Assembly (NCBI GenBank): GCA_902626365.1
Contig: CACOFE010000002.1
Coordinates: 39,430 to 103,429, forward strand
Source: an uncultured Bacteroidota bacterium
GTDB lineage: Bacteria; Bacteroidota; Bacteroidia; Flavobacteriales; Flavobacteriaceae
Reading direction: 5' to 3'
DNA length: 64,000 nucleotides
In this document: positions 40,428 to 49,138 of the stretch, in pieces
How the letters are laid out: each line of letters opens with the position of its first letter
How positions within the stretch are numbered: the stretch's first letter is position 1
Notes under the pieces: generated by a model
Database searches by the model: none
What the model saw: the letters and a program-made list of their open reading frames with translations, nothing else
What the model was told of the DNA's origin: nothing
Position numbers and translations under genes: made by a program

Positions 40428-40853
40428 CTATGAAGTTTTTTTCATACGTTTTATTTTGATCTCCTTACCTAAACCATAATTTATTTTATACCATACTTTT
40501 TCATGTCCAAAATAGAGTAGCATTTTAGAAAAAACTTCTGCGATACCTATTTTTAATCCAGTTAGCGGATTACCTGTAATAATCGATCCTAAAATAAAAG
40601 TATCAAGAGTTCCAATAGCACGCCATGAAAAGGTTTTAATTAGATGACGTTTATTTGAATTCAATATACTTGATTTGAACCAAATTCGTTCGTGTATGTA
40701 GTAAAAAATCATCTTTGTAATTACTTCAAGGAAACCTATTTGCAAACCTAAACTAAAATTTCCTGAAATTAACCATGATAAAACTATCGTATCTAGGGAA
40801 CCTATCAAACGCCAAGAAATAGTTTTTGCTACATGCCTCCTACTTAACTTCAA
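40428..40853 (-). CDS. Tandem DUF2061 small membrane protein
   Basis: Two homologous halves: RHVAKTISWRLIGSLDTIVLSWLISGNFSLGLQIGFLEVITKMIFYYIHERIWFK and RHLIKTFSWRAIGTLDTFILGSIITGNPLTGLKIGIAEVFSKMLLYFGHEKVWYK; TTG start. Confidence 0.8.
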   Translation of the reverse strand: MKLSRRHVAKTISWRLIGSLDTIVLSWLISGNFSLGLQIGFLEVITKMIFYYIHERIWFKSSILNSNKRHLIKTFSWRAIGTLDTFILGSIITGNPLTGLKIGIAEVFSKMLLYFGHEKVWYKINYGLGKEIKIKRMKKTS

Positions 40854-41037
40854 TTACTTTTTATTTTTAAAATTTGTGAATTATTGTTCTTATCTATTTC
40901 AGTTTCATTTATTAATCTTTTTTTGTTTATAAATAAATAATATTTCATGATCTTTTTATTAATTTATTTATTTAATCTGAAAAAATTTCGGATAAATTTA
41001 CTTTGTCTGTCTCTACCAGATTCATGAAAAACATTTT

Positions 41038-42168
41038 TTACTCCCCCCATACGTTTCTATTAATATAGTCCGTGTATGATATTATTATTCTTAAAACCTT
41101 TTCACTTACGTTACTTTTGGAATAATCAGCAACAGGAAAAACGGTATGTTCAACTCCTCTTTTTTGATTAAATATTATTTTTAAACCTTGTAAAATTCTT
41201 TCAGATCCTAAACCAACCATCATTACAGATGCCTCTTCCATTGCTTCAGGTCTTTCATGGGCCTCACGAATATTTAAAGCAGGGAAATTCATAATAGATG
41301 ATTCCTCAGAAATAGTTCCACTGTCAGACAAAACAGCCTTAGAAAATTTCTGTAAATGATTATAATCATGAAAACCCATTGGCTTCATTAACTGAATTAG
41401 TTTATTAAACTTAACTCCAGTTTCGTTAATTTCATTTCTTGTTCTGGGGTGAGTAGAAACTATTATCGGTAGTTTATAAGTTACAGCTATTAGGTTTAGA
41501 CTTTCAACCAAATTTATAAAATTAGAGGAATTAATATTTTCTTCACGATGTGCAGACACTAAGAAGTATTGCTCTTTTTTTAATTTTAATTTTTTTAGAA
41601 TATTAGAGTTTTCAATTTTATGTTTATACTTTTCTATAACCTCGAAAATTGGAGAACCGGTTTTTATTATCCTATCAGCTGGAAGCCCCTCTTTTAATAA
41701 ATATTCACGAGCAATATCGCTATAAGTAAGATTAACATCTGAAATATGATCTACTATTTTTCTATTCGTTTCTTCAGGGACTCTTTGGTCATAACAACGG
41801 TTTCCAGCCTCCATATGAAATATTGGAATTTTTCTTTTCTTAGCAGCAATAGCGCAAAGGCAAGAATTAGTATCTCCCAGTACTAAAAAAGCATCAGGGT
41901 TTACATTTTCTAAAATAGGATCAATATTAATTAATATTTGACCTGATGTTACAGTTGCATTACTGCCAGCCGCGTTCAGAAAGTAATCCGGTTTTCTAAG
42001 ACCTAAATCTTTAAAAAATACTTCATTTAATTCATAATCATAATTCTGACCAGTATGAACAAGTATGTGTTCAATACTCTGCGAATCATCAAGCTTTAAT
42101 AAAACTTGTGAGAGTCTTATAATTTCAGGGCGTGTGCCGACAACTGTTAAAACTTTTAATTTTTTCAT
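41038..42168 (-). CDS. fnlC: UDP-N-acetylglucosamine 2-epimerase family (CapG/FnlC-type, UDP-L-FucNAc synthase candidate)
   Basis: VVGTRPEIIRLSQVL, HTGQNYDYELNEVFFKDLGL, EAGNRCYDQRVPEETNRKI; next to CapF/CapE-type genes. Confidence 0.82.
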   Translation of the reverse strand: MKKLKVLTVVGTRPEIIRLSQVLLKLDDSQSIEHILVHTGQNYDYELNEVFFKDLGLRKPDYFLNAAGSNATVTSGQILINIDPILENVNPDAFLVLGDTNSCLCAIAAKKRKIPIFHMEAGNRCYDQRVPEETNRKIVDHISDVNLTYSDIAREYLLKEGLPADRIIKTGSPIFEVIEKYKHKIENSNILKKLKLKKEQYFLVSAHREENINSSNFINLVESLNLIAVTYKLPIIVSTHPRTRNEINETGVKFNKLIQLMKPMGFHDYNHLQKFSKAVLSDSGTISEESSIMNFPALNIREAHERPEAMEEASVMMVGLGSERILQGLKIIFNQKRGVEHTVFPVADYSKSNVSEKVLRIIISYTDYINRNVWGE

Positions 42169-42187
42169 AATATTATTTTTTTAACCT

Positions 42188-43306
42188 TTAAACCTCTTCA
42201 AAAAAGGTATCTGCATCTTCCGAATTATATGGTTCATTAATCCAAAAATTGGTATATAAAGTATCTTCTCCGATATTTTTAATGTTATGGGTATACCAAA
42301 TTGGCATATCAACATAACATGGGTCATCTCCGTCAAGATAGAAATCATGTAATTCATTTGTGCCTACTCGTCTTAATCGGATTAAAGCTTTTCCTTTAAT
42401 TACAGCAAAGCGCTCAATTTTTCGAGTATGAAAATGATTTCCTCTGGTTATTCCAGGAATTGTGGTTGAAAAAGACACCTGACCACCAACTCCTAATCTT
42501 ATTATTTCAACAAAAGATCCACGATTATCACTATGTTTCGTAAATTTTACTGGAAAATAATTTTTAATGTCAATATAGGATCTGAAAGTGTTAAATAAAT
42601 TTAATTTAAAAGAGTCATTTAAAAGGGGGATTTCACCTTTTAACATATATGTTGTTTTGAAACCTTCTAATAACTCTAAAACTTCTGACACTTTGGATTT
42701 TGATGTATGCTTTACTTTATATGCACTTTCATTTCTTTTTTCTTTACAACATTTAATAATATCTGCAACTAAATCAGCTACATAAATAAGTTTTAATTCC
42801 CCGTCGATATCTATTTTTGGTGTTTCATTATTTGATAATTGGTAAGAAAATGTAGCAATAACAGAATTATAATAAGGTTTACCGAATGGTCCAAATACAT
42901 TTGGTATAATCATGCCTGTAAAAAGAGCATTTTTCTCTTTTGCCCAATCCGATAGTAGTGTTCTACCTACTTTTTTGGACTTACCGTATGCATTATCATT
43001 ATCCTCTTGAGAGGACGAGGACATGATAATATGAGGAGTGCTTTTAGTCCGGTTGAGTGAATCAATTAATGAGGAAACCAATCCAATGTTAGTATCATAA
43101 ATAACAGAAGTTATTTTATGTCGATTTAATCCCGCTAAATGGACAATAACATCACATTGAGAAACAAAACTATCTAAAGCTACTTTATCCTCAAAGTAAT
43201 TCCTTTTAAAATGAATCAAGTTGTATTTCTCTGGAAAAAGCCCAAGAGTATTATACAAATGAGTTCCGATAAAACCTTTTTGACCTGTTATACCAATATT
43301 TATCAT
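42188..43306 (-). CDS. fnlB: CapF/FnlB-type bifunctional SDR reductase with C-terminal cupin
   Basis: NIGITGQKGFIGTHLYN N-terminal SDR; cupin tail SDNRGSFVEIIRLGVGGQVSFSTTIPGITRGNHFHTRKIERFAVIKG. Confidence 0.88.
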   Translation of the reverse strand: MINIGITGQKGFIGTHLYNTLGLFPEKYNLIHFKRNYFEDKVALDSFVSQCDVIVHLAGLNRHKITSVIYDTNIGLVSSLIDSLNRTKSTPHIIMSSSSQEDNDNAYGKSKKVGRTLLSDWAKEKNALFTGMIIPNVFGPFGKPYYNSVIATFSYQLSNNETPKIDIDGELKLIYVADLVADIIKCCKEKRNESAYKVKHTSKSKVSEVLELLEGFKTTYMLKGEIPLLNDSFKLNLFNTFRSYIDIKNYFPVKFTKHSDNRGSFVEIIRLGVGGQVSFSTTIPGITRGNHFHTRKIERFAVIKGKALIRLRRVGTNELHDFYLDGDDPCYVDMPIWYTHNIKNIGEDTLYTNFWINEPYNSEDADTFFEEV

Positions 43307-43318
43307 TTTTATTTACAA

Positions 43319-43735
43319 TTAATTAAAGTAGTTAATGTCATACCTATATTCATCATTAATATCATTAATTCCATAATTTGACATCACCAATAATTTAGAA
43401 TCTGGTTCTTTTGAACTAATACTACTGACGAAGCCAGACGGTACGTGTAATACATTCATTATATCTGAGTTTAAATTATATTTGATTGATTTTAGATATT
43501 TAGATGGTGTTTCCCAGTTATCAATCTCAATTAAATTAATTTCAAATTCTCCTTGCAAAGCGGAAAACCAACGTTGCTCAACTTTATGCCCTTGCCAACC
43601 TCTAATTATATTAATACTACTATTTTTAATTATATATATTCGTTTAATATCACTTGCATCAAAGGAGTTGTTAAAAAAAATAGTTCCACGAATATCAGTA
43701 AAAGAGTTTCCCTTAATAATTCTTGGTAGTTTCAT
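43319..43735 (-). CDS. Stand-alone RmlC-like cupin (WxcM/sugar-epimerase-like)
   Basis: DIRGTIFFNNSFDASDIKRIYIIKNSSINIIRGWQGHKVEQRWFSALQGEFEINLIEID. Confidence 0.75.
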   Translation of the reverse strand: MKLPRIIKGNSFTDIRGTIFFNNSFDASDIKRIYIIKNSSINIIRGWQGHKVEQRWFSALQGEFEINLIEIDNWETPSKYLKSIKYNLNSDIMNVLHVPSGFVSSISSKEPDSKLLVMSNYGINDINDEYRYDINYFN

Positions 43736-43745
43736 TATTACTTCT

Positions 43746-44753
43746 TTAATTTTTTAGTGCATTATGAACAAAATCTAATTTTAATAATAACTTTTTTATA
43801 CCCTCAATATTTTTTTGCTCTGTATTATGCGAGTTGTAATCTTCAATACCGGATAACTCTTTCTCTCCTTCAGAAAAATAACTTGAATAATTTAAACTTC
43901 TGTTATCAGCAGGAATTCGAAAAAAACCACCCATATCTTCCGCTTTCATCATCTCCTCACGTGTGCACAAAGTTTCGTATAGCTTTTCTCCATGTCTTGT
44001 TCCTATAATTTTTACATTATTATTCAGATTAAACATTTCTTTTAATGCTTGGGCTAAATCTCCAATGTTACTTGCTGGTGCTTTATTAACAAATAAGTCA
44101 CCAGGATTACCATTCTCAAAAGCAAATTGAACTAATTCAACCGCTTCATCCAAACTCATTAAAAATCGAGTCATATTTGGATCGGTGATTGTTAAGTTCT
44201 CCCCTTTTTTTAGCTGATCTATAAACAATGGTATTACCGATCCTCTAGAGCCCATTACATTTCCGTAGCGGGTCAGACATACAGTAGTATTTGTGAGATT
44301 ACGAGAGGCTGCTATAGCTACCTTCTCCATCAAAGCTTTTGATATTCCCATTGCATTAATCGGATAAGCTGCTTTATCAGTACTTAAACAAATAACTTTA
44401 GTAACTTTATTAATTCCAGCTGCTTCTATAACATTTTGTGTACCAAAAACATTTGTTCTAGTCGCTTCCAAAGGAAAAAACTCACAAGATGGCACCTGTT
44501 TTAAAGCGGCGGCATGGAACACATAGTCAACACCTCTCATTGCCTTTTCTACACTATTATAATCACGCACATCACCAATATAAAACCTTAATTTTTCGTG
44601 ATTCAATCTTGTACGCATATCATCTTGTTTCTTTTCATCACGAGAAAAAATACGAATTTCATTAAAATGATCTGTATGAAGAAAACGATTCAAAACCGCA
44701 TTACCAAACGAACCTGTTCCACCAGTAATTAATAATATTTTATTTTTTTCCAT
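43746..44753 (-). CDS. fnlA: CapE/FnlA-type UDP-GlcNAc 4,6-dehydratase/epimerase
   Basis: LLITGGTGSFGNAVLNRFL, RIFSRDEKKQDDMRTRL, AAALKQVPSCEFFPLEATRTNVFGTQNVI, STDKAAYPINAMGISKALMEK. Confidence 0.9.
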   Translation of the reverse strand: MEKNKILLITGGTGSFGNAVLNRFLHTDHFNEIRIFSRDEKKQDDMRTRLNHEKLRFYIGDVRDYNSVEKAMRGVDYVFHAAALKQVPSCEFFPLEATRTNVFGTQNVIEAAGINKVTKVICLSTDKAAYPINAMGISKALMEKVAIAASRNLTNTTVCLTRYGNVMGSRGSVIPLFIDQLKKGENLTITDPNMTRFLMSLDEAVELVQFAFENGNPGDLFVNKAPASNIGDLAQALKEMFNLNNNVKIIGTRHGEKLYETLCTREEMMKAEDMGGFFRIPADNRSLNYSSYFSEGEKELSGIEDYNSHNTEQKNIEGIKKLLLKLDFVHNALKN

Positions 44754-44764
44754 AAGTAATTAAT

Positions 44765-45694
44765 TTATCGATTATAATATTTTTTAAAAACAAATTTTAA
44801 AAAATTGTGCGAAATAAATAATATAGCAGCAATTATAAAATAAGTAAAACTGTTTTTATATATTTTCATTGCATTTTGTTTTGCTTTATCTATATTATCC
44901 TGAAATAAATTATATCTAAGTTTGTAATATTCTGCTCTTGCGAAAGCTTCTTTGAATTCATTTGGAAATTCTAATAGTGATTCTGGATTTTTATCTAAAA
45001 TTTTATTTAAAGTATAAATCCTTTCATCTGCCCAATATCTGATAGATTGATTTGTAAGTGAGTTTTGCCTAACTAAATACTTCGCTATTGGTTTATTAAT
45101 AACACAAACTTTCTCTTTGTAAATCAATTGCATATAAAGACAATATTCTTCTGATGCTTTTATTCTTTTATCAAAATTTATTTTTTTCTCCAATAATGAT
45201 GACCTTTTAATCATTGAAGTTGGCATGTTTATATCAAATTGAAACATGTTTTCTGAAAACAAATATCCTGATTTGTATTTAGGATATCTTTCTTTTGTCT
45301 TTTTTGTTTCGTAGTCTAGGCATATAATTCCTCCATAAGAAAGCACATAATTATCTTTTAACATTTCCCTTAACTGAATCTCTGTCTTTTCTGGTATCCA
45401 TTCGTCATCAACGTCTAAAAATGCAATATAATCACCTTCACATTTATTTACAGCCCATTCCCTTGCTTGACCTAAATTAACATTTGTCTTACTAGAAAAA
45501 TATTTGAATCTTGAATCATCATATGATAAAAAAATATTTTTACTATTATCTTTAGATGCATTATCCCAAAAAATTAATTCCCAATTCTTGTAAGTTTGAT
45601 TAAGAATAGAAGAAAAACAATTTTTTAAATATTTTTCACCATTGTAACAATTAACTACAAAACTGACTAATGGTTTATGAATATTTGCTACCAT
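44765..45694 (-). CDS. Glycosyltransferase family 2
   Basis: PLVSFVVNCYNGEKYLKNCFSSILNQTYKNWELIFWDNASKDNS, IAFLDVDDEW. Confidence 0.92.
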   Translation of the reverse strand: MVANIHKPLVSFVVNCYNGEKYLKNCFSSILNQTYKNWELIFWDNASKDNSKNIFLSYDDSRFKYFSSKTNVNLGQAREWAVNKCEGDYIAFLDVDDEWIPEKTEIQLREMLKDNYVLSYGGIICLDYETKKTKERYPKYKSGYLFSENMFQFDINMPTSMIKRSSLLEKKINFDKRIKASEEYCLYMQLIYKEKVCVINKPIAKYLVRQNSLTNQSIRYWADERIYTLNKILDKNPESLLEFPNEFKEAFARAEYYKLRYNLFQDNIDKAKQNAMKIYKNSFTYFIIAAILFISHNFLKFVFKKYYNR

Positions 45695-46152
45695 TCATAT
45701 GGAATTATATCATTACATAAATCCATTTGTAAAGATTCTTGTTTATCGTGTTTAATATTTGCTATATTGAGTAGTAGGCAATAGTCATCGCTAATACATT
45801 TAAAACTATACCATATATTTTCGGGAACTGTTACACGTATATAATTTTCGTCATCATCTAAAATTATTTCATTGACTTCACCTCTGGATATAGAATTAGC
45901 TCTATTATCAAATAATACTAATTTTAATCCTCCAAATGGAACACAAAAATTTTGTTTCATCTCTTTGTGAAATTTCCAGCCTTTAATTACACCTTCACTT
46001 ATCTTTGAAAAATAAGCTTCTCCAAACGAATAAAATGTTTCTGAGTCATTTTTCATTACGTGAAAAACAGCTCCTCTTTCATCTTTAATTTGTTTTAGTT
46101 TAGTTAAAACGACCCCTTTAATTGTCTTTTTTGACTTTATTAAATTGTCCAT
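45688..46152 (-). CDS. dTDP-4-dehydrorhamnose 3,5-epimerase-like cupin (RmlC catalytic His not conserved)
   Basis: DERGAVFHVMKND...EGVIKGWKFHKEMKQNFCVPFGGLKLVLFDNR; overlaps rfbG. Confidence 0.75.
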   Translation of the reverse strand: MDNLIKSKKTIKGVVLTKLKQIKDERGAVFHVMKNDSETFYSFGEAYFSKISEGVIKGWKFHKEMKQNFCVPFGGLKLVLFDNRANSISRGEVNEIILDDDENYIRVTVPENIWYSFKCISDDYCLLLNIANIKHDKQESLQMDLCNDIIPYEW

Positions 46153-47267
46153 TTCAATTCTTTTATTTTAGCTAAATTACAATATTCATTAATTTGATCA
46201 ATTGTTAAATCACTGATTGATTTTTTTCTTTCTGAACTGTAATATTGTTTATACCACAATACAGTAAATTCTATTGTCTTTTCAAAACCTAGAGTGGTAT
46301 ACCAGTTTAGATAATTATTTGCTTTATCACAAGAAAGTTTTAATAAACCAGCCTCTTTCATTTTTTCGTCTTTAGGCAAATCAACTTCCCAATTAACTAA
46401 TTCCCAACTTTTTTTCATCTCTGTTAATAGCTGGGAAACAGTCTTGTTAACATCAGCCTCAGGACCTAAATTAAATGATTCATTTCTAACTTTTAAATTT
46501 CTCAAGTAGAGTTCAGATCCAAGTTGTAAATATCCACTTAAAGGTTCAAGAACATGCTGCCAAGGTCTTGTTGCATGTGGACTCCTGATTTTAACTGTTT
46601 TGTTTTGGGACCACGCTAACACCGAATCAGGTACTATTCTGTCATCTGCCCAATCACCCCCGCCAATTACATTGCCAGCTCTAGCAGTAGCAACGTAAGT
46701 ATTACCTTCTTTGAAAAATGATCTCATATATGTTTTTGCAACTAACTCTGCACACCCTTTTGATGCGCTATATGGGTCTTCCCCCCCTAATTTATCATTT
46801 TCTCGGTACCCCCAAATCCATTCAACATTATCATAACATTTATCACTAGTTACTATAACTATTGATTTTATGTAATCAGAAACTCTGGCAATTTCAAGAA
46901 TATTTACAACACCCATTGTATTTACCTCGATAGTTTCTGAAGGTTCTTTGTAAGATTTTCTAACAAGAGGTTGTGCTGCTAAATGAAATACAATTTCTGG
47001 TTTGTATAAGTCAAAAATTTCTTTTAAGTTCCTATAATCTCTAATATCACCAATATTATGATTCATTTTTTGATCAAGTTTTAAGGCAGAAAAATGCGAT
47101 GGATTAGTTGGTATTTCGTTTGAATAGCCAATTACGTTTGCTCCTAATTGTATAAGCCAAGCAGTTAACCAGGATCCTTTAAAACCTGTATGACCTGTGA
47201 CTAAGACATTTTTATTTTTGTAAATATTTTTAAACATAGATTTATTATTTAGTCCCAAATTTTCCAT
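46140..47267 (-). CDS. rfbG: CDP-glucose 4,6-dehydratase
   Basis: VLVTGHTGFKGSWLTAWLIQLGANVIGYS, HLAAQPLVRKSYKEP, GGEDPYSASKGCAELV, NVIGGGDWADDRIVPD. Confidence 0.95.
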   Translation of the reverse strand: MENLGLNNKSMFKNIYKNKNVLVTGHTGFKGSWLTAWLIQLGANVIGYSNEIPTNPSHFSALKLDQKMNHNIGDIRDYRNLKEIFDLYKPEIVFHLAAQPLVRKSYKEPSETIEVNTMGVVNILEIARVSDYIKSIVIVTSDKCYDNVEWIWGYRENDKLGGEDPYSASKGCAELVAKTYMRSFFKEGNTYVATARAGNVIGGGDWADDRIVPDSVLAWSQNKTVKIRSPHATRPWQHVLEPLSGYLQLGSELYLRNLKVRNESFNLGPEADVNKTVSQLLTEMKKSWELVNWEVDLPKDEKMKEAGLLKLSCDKANNYLNWYTTLGFEKTIEFTVLWYKQYYSSERKKSISDLTIDQINEYCNLAKIKELKWTI

Positions 47268-48025
47268 TTTGCTTTATTATTTTCCCATAATTCATTTAAA
47301 ACTTTCTTATCACGTATTGTATCCATTGGCATCCAAAATGAATTATGTTTGTAAGTAAATATTTCTCCTTTGTTTGCCATTGTTTTTAATGGGTATTGCT
47401 CAAATATCGTCGAATCACCGCCATTTAAATAATCAAAAACTTCTGGCTCACAGACAAAAAAACCAGCATTTATCCAACTACCGTCGCCTTTGGGTTTCTC
47501 ATTAAACTCAATTACTCTGTTTTCATTATTAATGTTTAATCCGCCAAATCTTCCGTCAGGCTGAGCGGAAGTCAAGGTTAATTTTTTTCCATGAGATTTA
47601 TGAAATTTAATTAACTCATTAATATTAATATCTGCCACTCCATCACCGTATGTAAGCAGAAATGGTTTTTTGCCTATGTGTGGTTCTGCTCTTTTAATCC
47701 TACCCCCAGTCATAGTATCAAGGCCTGTATCCAATAGTGTAACCTTCCAAGGTTCACTTTCATTATTGATTACTTCAATCTTATTATTCTTAATATCTAT
47801 TTTTACATCACTTTGATGTAGAAAATAGTTTGCAAAATATTCTTTTATGTAATACCCCTTATAACCAAGTAGAATAATAAATTCATTGATACCATAAGAT
47901 GAATAGATTTTCATGATATGCCACAATATGGGTCTACCGCCAATTTCAACCATTGGCTTAGGTTTTAATGTGGTTTCTTCACTAAGTCTTGATCCGAATC
48001 CTCCTGCGAGTATGACTGCTTTCAT
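47249..48025 (-). CDS. rfbF: Glucose-1-phosphate cytidylyltransferase
   Basis: MKAVILAGGFGSRLSEETTLKPKPMVEIGGRPILWHIMKIYSSYG; FWMPMDTIRDKKVLNELWE. Confidence 0.96.
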   Translation of the reverse strand: MKAVILAGGFGSRLSEETTLKPKPMVEIGGRPILWHIMKIYSSYGINEFIILLGYKGYYIKEYFANYFLHQSDVKIDIKNNKIEVINNESEPWKVTLLDTGLDTMTGGRIKRAEPHIGKKPFLLTYGDGVADININELIKFHKSHGKKLTLTSAQPDGRFGGLNINNENRVIEFNEKPKGDGSWINAGFFVCEPEVFDYLNGGDSTIFEQYPLKTMANKGEIFTYKHNSFWMPMDTIRDKKVLNELWENNKAKWKIWD

Positions 48026-48026
48026 A

Positions 48027-49136
48027 TTATAAATTATTTATTATATTAGTAATTTTTTTAATTTTTGAATTATTAATTTCTGGATGTAGAGGAATGGTTA
48101 TTATTTGATTATAAACTTTTTCAGTAATTTCAAGTTTATAAGAGGTTTTATACTTTGATAATAGATGATTTGGTTTATAGTGTAAACCATATTGTACATC
48201 ATTTTCCAAAAGCAATTCTGCTAACTTATCCCTTAAGTTATCCATCACGAGGATTGGAAAAATATGAGGCACTACATTATCATAATTCATTTGAATTAAT
48301 TTAACTTTTTTTTGATCACTCAACAACTCAGTATATTTTTTTGCTATATTTTTTCTTGTACTGGCAAATTCGTTAATAAATCTTTTTAATTGAACTCTCC
48401 CAATTGCGGCAAAAATATTACTCATGTGATATCTGTATCCTTGTATTGTAACATCAAATTCCCAACTTCTTTCCCCTCTATATCGTTTTTCTGAATCTTT
48501 TTGGACACCAAGAAGCCTTGCGTCTTTGACATATCGTATAACATTTTTATCTGAACTTACGATAGCACCTCCTTCTCCAGATGTTATATTTTTTATCCCG
48601 TCAAAACTAAAACAAATAATATCACCTTGAGCACCAATTTTTTCACCATCATAAGTACTTCCAAAAGCATGTGCAGCATCTTCAATAACTCTCAAATTAT
48701 TTTCACTTGCGAAGTTGTATATTTCCGAATAATTAGAAGGATTACCGGCGTAAAAAACCGGTAAAATTACTTTTGTTTTTTTTGAAATTCTTTTTTTTGC
48801 ATCTTTTGTATCAATAAGTAATGTATTCTTATCTACTTCACATGGAACTGGAATACAACCAGCAGCTGAAATTGCTTGAAAGGTGGCTACATAAGTTAGT
48901 GATGGAACTAGAATTTCATCACCTGGTTTTGTTATTGATTCAATAGCCAAATGTAATGCTGATGTTCCAGAATTAACACAAACTGTTTTATAATCATAAT
49001 TTCCGAAAAATAATTCTAACTCCCTTTCAAAAAGACCAACCTCTTCTCCCATACCCAAATACCCAACATTTCTAATAACATTTTCAACTGCCTTAGATTC
49101 TTTTTTACCAACTATTGACTTTGAAACTCTTATCAT
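48027..49136 (-). CDS. DegT/DnrJ/EryC1 sugar aminotransferase
   Basis: VCVNSGTSALHLAIESI, EDAAHAFGSTYDGEKIG, SFDGIKNITSGEGGAI. Confidence 0.9.
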   Translation of the reverse strand: MIRVSKSIVGKKESKAVENVIRNVGYLGMGEEVGLFERELELFFGNYDYKTVCVNSGTSALHLAIESITKPGDEILVPSLTYVATFQAISAAGCIPVPCEVDKNTLLIDTKDAKKRISKKTKVILPVFYAGNPSNYSEIYNFASENNLRVIEDAAHAFGSTYDGEKIGAQGDIICFSFDGIKNITSGEGGAIVSSDKNVIRYVKDARLLGVQKDSEKRYRGERSWEFDVTIQGYRYHMSNIFAAIGRVQLKRFINEFASTRKNIAKKYTELLSDQKKVKLIQMNYDNVVPHIFPILVMDNLRDKLAELLLENDVQYGLHYKPNHLLSKYKTSYKLEITEKVYNQIITIPLHPEINNSKIKKITNIINNL

Positions 49137-49138
49137 AA

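Noticed and set aside
40854-41037. 184-nt intergenic region as a tRNA/ncRNA or promoter
   Set aside because: Very AT-rich with no cloverleaf, hairpin or TAnnTTTG box recognised; no feature called.
41043-41048. G6 run near the end of the CapG/FnlC-type gene as a phase-variable tract
   Set aside because: Short, at the extreme C-terminus (VWGE-stop); little expected effect.
43749-44008. + strand ORF 83 aa opposite capE-type gene
   Set aside because: Antisense shadow ORF.
48743-48765. TTACCGG...CCGGTAA inverted repeat in the DegT gene at 48 kb
   Set aside because: Lies in coding sequence, short arms; likely chance.
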